NCBI GenBank assembly: GCA_018604165.1
Contig: CP075895.1
Coordinates: forward strand, 744,001-808,000
Origin: Chitinophagaceae bacterium LGM1
GTDB lineage: Bacteria; Bacteroidota; Bacteroidia; Chitinophagales; Chitinophagaceae
DNA: 64,000 nucleotides
Direction: 5' to 3'
Part shown: positions 43,680-51,805 of the stretch, piece after piece
Layout of the letters: every line of letters begins with the position of its first letter
Position numbering within the stretch: position 1 is the first letter of the stretch
Made by a program: the position numbers and the translations under genes
The notes under the pieces: model-generated
The model's database searches: none
Told to the model about the DNA's origin: nothing
The model's input: the letters and a program-made list of their open reading frames with translations, nothing else

Positions 43680-43776
43680 ATAATATATGTTGCCAAGCAA
43701 AGGGGTAGCTTCTTTATTCAGGTTAAATATATTCCACTTATTACCCACAAAAGCTGCCCGAGCCTATAATAAGCCA

Positions 43777-43805
43777 TTGACAAACGGGCGAATTGTATAA
43801 ATTTG
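43777..43805 (+). promoter_or_regulatory. Promoter of smc
   Basis: -33 TTG (43777-43779), an 18-base spacer, and -7 TAAATTTG (43798-43805). Transcription would start near 43811. An upstream TTG at 43793 would lie within the promoter, which supports the start at 43829. Confidence 0.65.
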
Positions 43806-43828
43806 TCGTCCCCACAAAACTTGAAATT

Positions 43829-46800
43829 TTGCGCTTAAAATCGTTGGATATAAAAGGCTTTAAGTCCTTTGCAGATAAGACCCATGTGTTGCTCGATCAC
43901 CCCATTACAGGTATCGTTGGCCCGAATGGTTGCGGTAAGTCGAATATCGTTGATGCTATACGTTGGGTTATTGGCGAACACAAGATAAAAGCCTTGCGTT
44001 CTGATAACCTCGAAGACCTGATATTTAATGGTTCGCGTACGCGTGCCGGTTCGGGTATGGCAGAGGTATCGCTGACGTTTGAGAATACGAGGAATTTACT
44101 GCCTACCGAGTTTACAACTGTTACCATCACGCGTAAGTTTTACAAGAATGGTGAAAGTGAGTATCGCCTTAATGATGTTACTTGTCGTTTGAAAGACATC
44201 CACAATCTGTTTTTAGATACAGGTGTTAGTAACGACTCGTATGCCATCATTGAACTTGGTATGGTGGACGACATCATCAAAGACAAAGACAATTCTCGTC
44301 GCCGTATGTTGGAGCAGGCAGCAGGTATCTCTATCTACAAAACACGCAAGAAAGAGGCCAAGCTGAAACTGGACGCTACAGAACAAGACCTGGCACGTAT
44401 CGAAGACCTGTTGTTTGAGATTGGCAACAACCTGCGCACACTCGAAAGTCAGGCTAAGAAAGCAGAACGTTATTTTCAGATAAAGGGTGAGTATAAAGAA
44501 GTAAGCGTTGAATTGGCAAAAGCATCGCTGGAGCATTTCAACGAACAATATAAAACCCTCAACGAGCAACACGATACGGAAACAGACCGCCGCACACAAC
44601 TGGAAGCGATTGTAGCTACAGAAGAAGCGGTTGTTGAGCAAGACAAAGTAAAGCTGATAGAAAAAGAGCAGGAGTTGAATGGCTTGCAGAAACAGTTTAA
44701 TGAATTGCTGAACCGTGTGCGTCAGTTGGAAAGTGATAAACGCCTTGCAGCGCAACGCCTCGACCATCTGAAAGAGCGTGAAAAAAGCCTGAGTGAATTT
44801 TTATCGGGTGCGGGTATGCAGTTGCAAAGCCTCGAAGAGTCTATCACCTTTGCAGAGAAGCAAATAGATGATGACAATGCGGTGCTGGAAAAACTACGCG
44901 ACGAACTGGAAAGTATGCGCGGCATAGTAGATGAAAAACGCGATGCGTTTGACGCTAAGAAAAAAGTGCTGGAACAACTACGTGCCGAATACCAGAACAA
45001 ACAACGCATACAGTTTGATGCCGAAAAGAAAGTAGCCATAGCAGATACCTCTGTTATGAACTTGCAGCGCAGCATCCAGCAGATACAGGATGAAAAAGCG
45101 CAGCGTACAAACCAAATAGCGCAACTCACGAATGAACGTACAGATGCAGAGGGTGGTTTGCAAGAGCAAAATGATGCATTGCAGGCACTCATTACCCGTC
45201 AGGAAGAAGTGAAAGCTAAAATCCTGCAAAGCCAGGAGCAGTTAGAAACACTACGCGCACAGTCGGTTGACGAAAATCGTAAATTAGATAGCCGCCGCAA
45301 TGAGCACGACTTATTAAAGTCGCTGGTTGAGAGCCTTGAGGGCTATCCTGATAGTATCAAGTTCTTGAAAAAGAATAAAGACTGGAACAGCGAAGCGCCG
45401 TTATTGTCAGATGTATTTGTAGTGCAGAACGAATACCGTACCGCATTAGAAAACGTGCTTGACAACTACCTCAACTATTATATAGTTGAGAATATTGGCG
45501 AGGCAGCAAAAGCCGTTCACCTGCTGGAAAGCAACAAAAAAGGTAAGGCCAATTTCTTTGTTACCAACCAGTTTCAACAATACCAAGCTGCACAACACAA
45601 TGCACCTGTGGGGTTGACACCCGCATTGAGCGTAGTGAATGTGGATGAACAATACATGCCACTGGCACAACACCTTTTAGGTCATGTGTACATTGCCGAT
45701 AATGAAGCTGCCATTACCGGTATTGACATGACGAATGGCAATGTGATAGTTGAGAAGAGTGGTAAAGTGGTGCGTGGTAAATACACACTGGGCGGCGGTT
45801 CTGTGGGTTTGTTTGAAGGCAATAAAATAGGCCGTGCCAAAAATCTGGAACGCCTTGCAAAAGAAATCGAAGAGCTGACGGCAACAACAACACAGCTAAA
45901 ACAACACATCAGCGACACCCAAACGCAAATAACAGGTTTCAATCAGGAATTGAACGACAGGGCGATAGAGCAAACACGTAACGAAATCAACCGCCTGCAA
46001 AACCATACTGTAAACCTTAGCAACCGTATTGAAAACTTTGAACACCTGAACCAAAACGGTGAACAACGCTTGCAAGACCTGCAAGGCCAGTTGGAAGATA
46101 CACACGCCAGTATTGCCGATACCCGTGCAGAGTTGGAGTCTATCAACGAGCAACTGCAATCGCTGCAACAGGATATACAAAACGCCGAAGCCGAATTTCA
46201 CAGCGTAGAGCAGGAATTCAATATGGCAACGCAGCAATACAACAACCACAACATCCTGTACACACGCCAGCAAAGCAAGCTGGAAGGTTTGAAGCAGGAA
46301 CTTAGCTTCCGCAGCAACCAACTGAACGACCTGAAACGCCAGATAGCCAGCAACAGCGAGCAATTGCAACAAATAGCTGGGCAGCTTGGCGAAACGGAAA
46401 CACAACTGCATGCAGGTGATAACGAACTGTACGAATTGCTGACACGCAAGGAAACAGAAGAAAAGACGCTGAATGAGAAAGACCGCCTGTACTACGAAAT
46501 GCGCAACACCATTTCAGCACAGGAAAGCCAGCTAAACCAAAAACGCCGCGAAAAAGAATATGCTGAAACATTGCTCAATAGCATCAAAGACCAGCTAAAC
46601 GATATGAAGCTGAAGCTGGCTGGTATGAAAGAGCGTTTGAGCGTGGAGTTTAAGGTAAATCTGGATGAAATACTTGATCAGGCACGTGCAAACGAACTGA
46701 CGGTTGATGAACTGAATGCCGAAGCTGAACGTATGAAGAAACGCCTTGAAAACATGGGCGAAATAAACCCCACGGCTATTGAGGCATATACGGAAATGAA

Positions 46801-47362
46801 AGCCCGTCACGATTTTATCGTTGAGCAGAAGACCGATTTGGTGAACGCGAAAGAATCGCTGATGGCTACGATAGAAGAAGTGGAGCAAACAGCCAATGCA
46901 AAATTCCGCGAAACATTTGATAAAGTGCGCGAGAACTTTGTAGAAGTATTTAAAGCACTCTTTACAGCAGAAGATAATTGCGACCTGCGCCTGACAGACC
47001 CTGATAATATTGCAGACAGCGGCATAGAGATATACGCACAGCCCAAAGGTAAAAAGCCAAGTACGCTTACCCAGCTTTCGGGTGGTGAAAAAACACTTAC
47101 CTCTACGGCGTTCCTCTTTGCTATCTATCTGATAAAGCCTGCACCGTTCTGTATTCTCGATGAGGTGGATGCACCGCTCGATGATGCCAACGTAGGCAAG
47201 TTCACACAGATGATACGCAAGTTCAGTGACAACTCACAGTTCATCATCGTAACGCACAATAAGCAGACAATGGCTGCGGTTGACGTGATATATGGTGTAA
47301 CCATGCAAGAGCCGGGCGTTAGTAAATTAGTACCGGTTGACTTCCGTAGTTTGAGTAATTAG
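43829..47362 (+). CDS. smc: Chromosome segregation protein SMC
   Basis: ATPase that folds and segregates chromosomes with ScpA and ScpB. A TTG start at 43829 gives the standard N-terminus MRLKSLDIKGFKSFADKT and 1177 residues, the usual length. Walker A is GPNGCGKSN (31-39). Long coiled coils flank a hinge in the middle (from about residue 510 with EGYPDSIKFLKKN to about 670 with LGGGSVGLFEGNKIGRAKNL). The C-terminal head has the signature LTQLSGGEKTLTSTAFLFAI and Walker B APFCILDEVDAPLDDANV. A promoter and a following terminator make it a single-gene transcript. Confidence 0.97.
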   Translation: MRLKSLDIKGFKSFADKTHVLLDHPITGIVGPNGCGKSNIVDAIRWVIGEHKIKALRSDNLEDLIFNGSRTRAGSGMAEVSLTFENTRNLLPTEFTTVTITRKFYKNGESEYRLNDVTCRLKDIHNLFLDTGVSNDSYAIIELGMVDDIIKDKDNSRRRMLEQAAGISIYKTRKKEAKLKLDATEQDLARIEDLLFEIGNNLRTLESQAKKAERYFQIKGEYKEVSVELAKASLEHFNEQYKTLNEQHDTETDRRTQLEAIVATEEAVVEQDKVKLIEKEQELNGLQKQFNELLNRVRQLESDKRLAAQRLDHLKEREKSLSEFLSGAGMQLQSLEESITFAEKQIDDDNAVLEKLRDELESMRGIVDEKRDAFDAKKKVLEQLRAEYQNKQRIQFDAEKKVAIADTSVMNLQRSIQQIQDEKAQRTNQIAQLTNERTDAEGGLQEQNDALQALITRQEEVKAKILQSQEQLETLRAQSVDENRKLDSRRNEHDLLKSLVESLEGYPDSIKFLKKNKDWNSEAPLLSDVFVVQNEYRTALENVLDNYLNYYIVENIGEAAKAVHLLESNKKGKANFFVTNQFQQYQAAQHNAPVGLTPALSVVNVDEQYMPLAQHLLGHVYIADNEAAITGIDMTNGNVIVEKSGKVVRGKYTLGGGSVGLFEGNKIGRAKNLERLAKEIEELTATTTQLKQHISDTQTQITGFNQELNDRAIEQTRNEINRLQNHTVNLSNRIENFEHLNQNGEQRLQDLQGQLEDTHASIADTRAELESINEQLQSLQQDIQNAEAEFHSVEQEFNMATQQYNNHNILYTRQQSKLEGLKQELSFRSNQLNDLKRQIASNSEQLQQIAGQLGETETQLHAGDNELYELLTRKETEEKTLNEKDRLYYEMRNTISAQESQLNQKRREKEYAETLLNSIKDQLNDMKLKLAGMKERLSVEFKVNLDEILDQARANELTVDELNAEAERMKKRLENMGEINPTAIEAYTEMKARHDFIVEQKTDLVNAKESLMATIEEVEQTANAKFRETFDKVRENFVEVFKALFTAEDNCDLRLTDPDNIADSGIEIYAQPKGKKPSTLTQLSGGEKTLTSTAFLFAIYLIKPAPFCILDEVDAPLDDANVGKFTQMIRKFSDNSQFIIVTHNKQTMAAVDVIYGVTMQEPGVSKLVPVDFRSLSN

Positions 47363-47383
47363 TAAGGATTATTAATCAATAGT

Positions 47384-47412
47384 AAATAGCCGCATTGCGG
47401 CTATTTTTATTT
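47384..47412 (+). terminator. Terminator of smc
   Basis: AAATAGCCGC (47384-47393) pairs perfectly with GCGGCTATTT (47397-47406) over loop ATT, followed by T residues. Confidence 0.92.
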
Positions 47413-47503
47413 ATGTTAATATTAACCAAAACCATACTGTGTGTACTTGCACCAAGCTTTCACAGGATAGTATTTTTAGCATTCACGCTTTCAATGTCTA
47501 TCT

Positions 47504-49897
47504 ATGCAAAAAGTTCTCTCAGTTGCAATTGTATTGCTGCTTGTTATTACTACCAAGCTTTCCGCACAACAAATATCGCTGAATGGTATTGTGTATGACG
47601 CGCAGGGTAAACCCGCAGCAGCGGCAACCGTTTCGCTGCTCAATGCAGATTCTGCTTGGGTGCAATCTGAATTGACCGATGATAATGGTGCATTTGAAAT
47701 GCATATTGCCAAAACAGGCAATTATATAATAGCCATCAATGCTGTAGGATATACAAAACTTATGCAGCAAGTAGCAGTAAAGGAAAAAAATGAAACATTG
47801 AAACTGCATATAACATCCACCACTACGTTGCAAGACGTAGTAGTAAGCAGTAAATCGCCTCGTATAGAATCAGGGTTAGGGAAGACTGTATTGAATTTCC
47901 AGGAGGTAAATACGCTTGGTAATTCTGTATGGGATTTATTGCAAAAATCTCCCGGTGTTAATGCCAATAATGGCAACATAACCTTACAAGGTACTGGTGT
48001 TACGCTGTTGATAGACGATAAACAAACCTACCTATCCGGCAAAGAGTTGGAAGATTATCTGAAAACACTATCAGGTGCTGATGTGGCTGCATTAGAACTC
48101 ATAACACAACCATCCAGCAAATACGATGCAGAAGGTAGTGGCGGCATCATCAACATAAAAACGAAAAGAATAAAAAAGAAAGGGTTGAATGGTAATATAG
48201 CACTTGAAGCAGGGCAGGGTGTGTACCCTAATACTCACAATAGCGGCAGCCTGACATATAGGAATAATAGGCTGACCTTATACACAAACATAGGGCAAAT
48301 GGCGGCTACAAGCTTTTTGGATAGGGTAGATAACCGAAAAGCTACCAACCCGCAAACAGGTGAGTTGATAAATGAAACAGACCAGTCTATTTTCATGAAA
48401 GAAACTTTCGCTGACTATAACATCAAATTGGGGACAGATTATGCAGTAACTGATAAAACTACATTTGGTTGCAGTGCCAAAGGTATTTATCACCCCAATG
48501 TGCAGCGAGATGAGGCCTCGGCAACAGTAAAAGATGCGGCAAACAATACAATCTATAATACAACCATAAACAACCACAACTTTGAACGCAACCATTATCT
48601 GTGCAACGCATACATAAAATATGAACCAGCAAAAAACCAAAAAATATCTGTTGATGCAGACTACATCTACCGCAATCAGCGCGAAAAACACAATACTGTT
48701 GGCAGAAATTATGACGAGCAGTACAATCCGATAGCCGGTAATCTTGATTTAGATAATCAATCGCTTTCTGTTGTTGATGTAATGACAGCAAGAGTAGATT
48801 ATAGTGGCGAATTAATAAAAGGCTGGCAAACAGAAGCTGGTGTGAAAACAAGTAATGCTTTGGTAGATAATGGAGCGTATTTTCAAACTCTGCAGAATGG
48901 GAGTTGGATAAATGATACAACACGCACAAATCATTTCATCTACAAAGAAAATATTAATGCAGCTTATGTAAATGTTACAAAAGCCATAGGCAGTAAATGC
49001 AATGTGCAAGTGGGTACGCGTATTGAGAACATGAATAATGACGGTAAAGAAACACAGCAAGGTGGCACATTTCAGCGTAGCAATACAGGGCTATTCCCAA
49101 CGGCATTTGTAAGCTACAAAATAGATGAGAAGAACAGTATGGAAGTAAGTTGTGGCAGGCGTATAAACCGTCCTGCTTATACCATGATGAGTCCGTTTGT
49201 TACTTATTTTTCACAATACTATTACCAAAAAGGAAATCCCGACTTGTCGCCGGCATACAGAAACTATATTGAGTTGAAGTATAACAATCGTAATGAATTA
49301 TTTGTATCTGTCGGCTATAGATACATAACAGGCCTTATTACGCCTGTTCTGGGTTATGATGCGCGCAACAGTGCAGTTTTTGCAACATGGGGCAATTATG
49401 CAAATAATAATGTACTGCATGGTTCATGCAGCTACAACAAACAAGTATCTAAGCCTTTGTTGCTGACTATGGCCGGAGATGTATATTATAACAGCTTCCT
49501 CAGTTTTAGGGGACATGAATTATTAGGAACGTCATTAGGAGCATCAGGGCATCTGCATGCAACATGCAATCTCAATAAAGGTTGGACGATTGATACTACA
49601 TTTTATGCCAGTACCGGCGATTTGCAAAATGTAATAGACCGCTACGGTCCATATTATTGGTTCGATTTTAGTGTAGCAAAGAAAGTAATGAAAGATACGG
49701 GTACTATTAAGTTAGGCATAGATGACCCTTTTCGTATGGCTGGTGTGCGTAGCACAGCCAATTGGAATGGTATTGAAACTGCCTCTTCTTTGCGTTTTGC
49801 CACACAATCTGTGTCTTTAGGGTTCAGTTACAATTTCGGAAAGAAACTTGAGGGTACACAACAGCGTAATGGTGCGGAAGAGGCAAGCAGGATGTAA
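47504..49897 (+). CDS. TonB-receptor-like outer-membrane beta-barrel protein (paralogue 1)
   Basis: A 797-residue outer-membrane protein. A signal peptide (ending TKLSA before QQIS) is followed by a carboxypeptidase-regulatory-like domain (ISLNGIVYDAQGKPAAAATVSLL), a plug-like region with LLQKSPGVNANNGNITLQGTG and LITQPSSKYDAEGSGGIINIKTK, then a long barrel with alternating aromatic strands. It belongs to the OMP_b-brl_3 type often grouped with TonB-dependent receptors; no TonB box was identified and no SusD gene is adjacent. It is closely related in plan to the protein at 54923. The YkgJ-like gene follows with no gap. Confidence 0.88.
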   Translation: MQKVLSVAIVLLLVITTKLSAQQISLNGIVYDAQGKPAAAATVSLLNADSAWVQSELTDDNGAFEMHIAKTGNYIIAINAVGYTKLMQQVAVKEKNETLKLHITSTTTLQDVVVSSKSPRIESGLGKTVLNFQEVNTLGNSVWDLLQKSPGVNANNGNITLQGTGVTLLIDDKQTYLSGKELEDYLKTLSGADVAALELITQPSSKYDAEGSGGIINIKTKRIKKKGLNGNIALEAGQGVYPNTHNSGSLTYRNNRLTLYTNIGQMAATSFLDRVDNRKATNPQTGELINETDQSIFMKETFADYNIKLGTDYAVTDKTTFGCSAKGIYHPNVQRDEASATVKDAANNTIYNTTINNHNFERNHYLCNAYIKYEPAKNQKISVDADYIYRNQREKHNTVGRNYDEQYNPIAGNLDLDNQSLSVVDVMTARVDYSGELIKGWQTEAGVKTSNALVDNGAYFQTLQNGSWINDTTRTNHFIYKENINAAYVNVTKAIGSKCNVQVGTRIENMNNDGKETQQGGTFQRSNTGLFPTAFVSYKIDEKNSMEVSCGRRINRPAYTMMSPFVTYFSQYYYQKGNPDLSPAYRNYIELKYNNRNELFVSVGYRYITGLITPVLGYDARNSAVFATWGNYANNNVLHGSCSYNKQVSKPLLLTMAGDVYYNSFLSFRGHELLGTSLGASGHLHATCNLNKGWTIDTTFYASTGDLQNVIDRYGPYYWFDFSVAKKVMKDTGTIKLGIDDPFRMAGVRSTANWNGIETASSLRFATQSVSLGFSYNFGKKLEGTQQRNGAEEASRM

Positions 49898-50440
49898 TTG
49901 TCTATCTTTATAGCTCAATCTGCTCTTTTGTCCGATACCGCTTACGAAACCAATCTGCAAACCATTGCAGATGCAGCTTCTCGCAAAGAAGAAGAAAACG
50001 ATCACTTTATGCGTTCGCTACGCCACCACGATGCCGCCCTGCTCGATGAAATGGCGCACCGTGTGTACGAAGATGTAAACGATGCCATAGACTGTACTGC
50101 CTGTGGCAATTGCTGCAAAACACTTGTAGTAAACATTACCCAACCCGAAATTGAAAGGCTGGCTGTGTTTATGAATATGCCCGAAGAAGCACTGCGCGAT
50201 AAATATATTGAAGAAAGCCTGGCAGGTAATTGTTTTATTAACAGCATTCCATGCCACTTTCTGTCTGGCACCAGTTGCAGTATATATACAGAACGCTTTA
50301 CTGAGTGCAGAGATTTCCCACACTTGCATAAGCCGGGTTTCAGAGAGCGTTTTTTAGGTACACTGCTACACTATGGTAGTTGCCCCATCATCTACAATAC
50401 GGTAGAGCAAATGAAAAAAGAATTGAAGTTTATAGAATAA
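49898..50440 (+). CDS. YkgJ-family cysteine cluster protein
   Basis: A 180-residue protein of the YkgJ/UPF0153 family, small proteins with a cysteine cluster thought to bind zinc or an iron-sulfur centre. The first cluster is DCTACGNCCKTLVVNI (four Cys around residue 65), followed by CHFLSGTSCSIYTERFTECRDFPH (three Cys) and a later Cys near YGSCPII. A TTG start immediately after the stop of the upstream gene is needed, so translation is probably coupled. Function is unknown. Confidence 0.86.
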   Translation: MSIFIAQSALLSDTAYETNLQTIADAASRKEEENDHFMRSLRHHDAALLDEMAHRVYEDVNDAIDCTACGNCCKTLVVNITQPEIERLAVFMNMPEEALRDKYIEESLAGNCFINSIPCHFLSGTSCSIYTERFTECRDFPHLHKPGFRERFLGTLLHYGSCPIIYNTVEQMKKELKFIE

Positions 50441-50441
50441 G

Positions 50442-50466
50442 AAAAGCAGCCAATAGGCTGCTTTTT
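50442..50466 (+). terminator. Intrinsic terminator
   Basis: AAAAGCAGCC (50442-50451) pairs with GGCTGCTTTT (50456-50465) over loop AATA. It ends the barrel/YkgJ transcript. Confidence 0.92.
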
Positions 50467-50489
50467 CACTATATATCTTTTGGCAGAAA

Positions 50490-50837
50490 CTAAGCCATGC
50501 GCATAGCAGGATTTCTGTTGATGAAGTATTGTTTTTCGCCTTCGTTCAGCAATACACGTACGCTGCGCAATCCGTTATCGTCATAGTCCAGCAATGCTTG
50601 CAGGGGTTCGTCTTCGTTGGGTTTGTAAATATATTCCAGCCCGTCTATTAGTACTGTTTTGTTGGTGATAATGATGCTGCCGTTGGTAGATTCGTGTATC
50701 ACGTTTTCAGAACCATCGTTCAGGAAAGTAAGCATCTGTGTACGGTCGTAAGCATAGGTTTTGCCACCACGGCTTAGCATCCTGTACAGGATGACAGATA
50801 AAATACCCGCAATGACTAATAATACCGTGCGAACCAT
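50490..50837 (-). CDS. Small membrane-anchored protein of unknown function
   Basis: A 115-residue protein with one N-terminal membrane helix (VRTVLLVIAGILSVILYRML) and a soluble domain with NVIHESTNGSIIITNKTVLIDGLEYIY. It is a probable type II membrane or periplasmic protein. No family is recognised. It follows a small cysteine-containing ORF by 8 bases on the same strand. Confidence 0.7.
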   Translation of the reverse strand: MVRTVLLVIAGILSVILYRMLSRGGKTYAYDRTQMLTFLNDGSENVIHESTNGSIIITNKTVLIDGLEYIYKPNEDEPLQALLDYDDNGLRSVRVLLNEGEKQYFINRNPAMRMA

Positions 50838-50845
50838 CCGCTTTC

Positions 50846-50980
50846 TTAATTAGCTCTAATATAATAATCTTCGCCTGAAATCAAACTCACAATTTCAGCA
50901 CATGATGTTGATAACCTTTCGGTTATCATATCGGGGGTATGGTTTGCAGAACATCCTCTACATGCATGCTTTGTTGCCAT
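50846..50980 (-). CDS. Possible small Cys-containing protein
   Basis: A 44-residue ORF from an ATG at 50980. It contains a CRGC pair near the N-terminus and a third Cys further on (STSCAEIV). It ends 8 bases before the next gene on the same strand, consistent with an operon. The CxxC pair and tight spacing argue for a real gene, but the length is short and no family is recognised. A longer version from a TTG at 51031 is possible. Confidence 0.4.
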   Translation of the reverse strand: MATKHACRGCSANHTPDMITERLSTSCAEIVSLISGEDYYIRAN

Positions 50981-51052
50981 GCCCCTTTCCTCTTGGCAAA
51001 AGTAAGCACAATTCCTGCTAAGTAAAAACAAAAAATATCAACAGTTGTCAGA

Positions 51053-51080
51053 TTAAAAAAGCAGCCGTCAGGCTGCTTTG
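51053..51080 (-). terminator. Terminator of the two-component operon
   Basis: Read on the minus strand, CAAAGCAGCC then TGAC then GGCTGC followed by a run of T. It lies just after the response regulator gene. Confidence 0.92.
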
Positions 51081-51090
51081 CTATGAGGGG

Positions 51091-51723
51091 TTAAATGAAC
51101 TTATTGTCTTTAGCGGTTTTAATAGCATCTGCCTTGCTATGTACATTCAGCTTGTGGTATATGTTTTTGATGTGCGATTTTACTGTTTCAAGGTCAATAA
51201 AAAGCTCTTGTGCTATCCGTTTACGGCTTTTGCCTGTGGCTATCTGCTCCAGTATCTCGGTTTCTCTACGGGTGAGGGGCGATGCCTCATTGCGCTGAAA
51301 CGAGGTGATAACCATGCGGGCTATATGGGCACTCATCGGTCCGCCACCTTCCATTACTTCCTGTATAGCACTGATTATTTTTTCGGGTGGGGTGTTTTTG
51401 GTCAAGTAGCCCGATGCACCATTGCCCAACGCGCGGAAAATCAGCATATCCTGTTCATACACTGTCAGTATCAGTATATAAGCCTCAGGTACTAATTTTT
51501 TTATTTTGGGCAGTGCGTCTATGCCCGATATGCCGGGGAGTTCTACATCCAGTAACACTACATCGGGGTCTTCGGCGGCTATTCGTTTAGCGGCATCTTC
51601 AAAAGATGCGTGGCTGCCTGCAATTTTATAACCCGGCGTATTGCCTATCAGGTACACATACCCCTCTCTGATGGTTTCATCATCTTCTATAATGCATACA
51701 CGTATGTCAAGGTCGCGGCTCAT
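51091..51723 (-). CDS. LuxR/NarL-type response regulator
   Basis: A 210-residue response regulator. The receiver domain is intact: acidic residues in CIIEDDETIREGY, phosphoacceptor Asp in VVLLDVELPGISG, switch Thr in LILTVYEQD and Lys in GYLTKNTPPEKI. The C-terminal HTH is LTRRETEILEQIATGKSRKRIAQELFIDLETVKSHIKNIYHKL, a standard LuxR type. It lies 82 bases downstream of the histidine kinase on the same strand and is its evident partner. Contrast with the degenerate regulator at 16008. Confidence 0.94.
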   Translation of the reverse strand: MSRDLDIRVCIIEDDETIREGYVYLIGNTPGYKIAGSHASFEDAAKRIAAEDPDVVLLDVELPGISGIDALPKIKKLVPEAYILILTVYEQDMLIFRALGNGASGYLTKNTPPEKIISAIQEVMEGGGPMSAHIARMVITSFQRNEASPLTRRETEILEQIATGKSRKRIAQELFIDLETVKSHIKNIYHKLNVHSKADAIKTAKDNKFI

Positions 51724-51805
51724 TTACTAATACTTTGCTTAAAGGTCTAAAGTTTGTTCAATCCGATACTCCCCCCAATCAGGTTATTTTTAAATATTAA
51801 CATAG

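Noticed and set aside
43897-46571. Several long open frames on the minus strand opposite smc
   Set aside because: They are frame shadows of a strongly coding, repetitive coiled-coil gene, have no start context and encode Cys/Ser/Leu-rich text without domains.
50442-51080. Two similar GCAGCC/GGCTGC hairpins as a repeat family
   Set aside because: Both are ordinary intrinsic terminators with T-runs; the shared 6-bp stem is likely chance.
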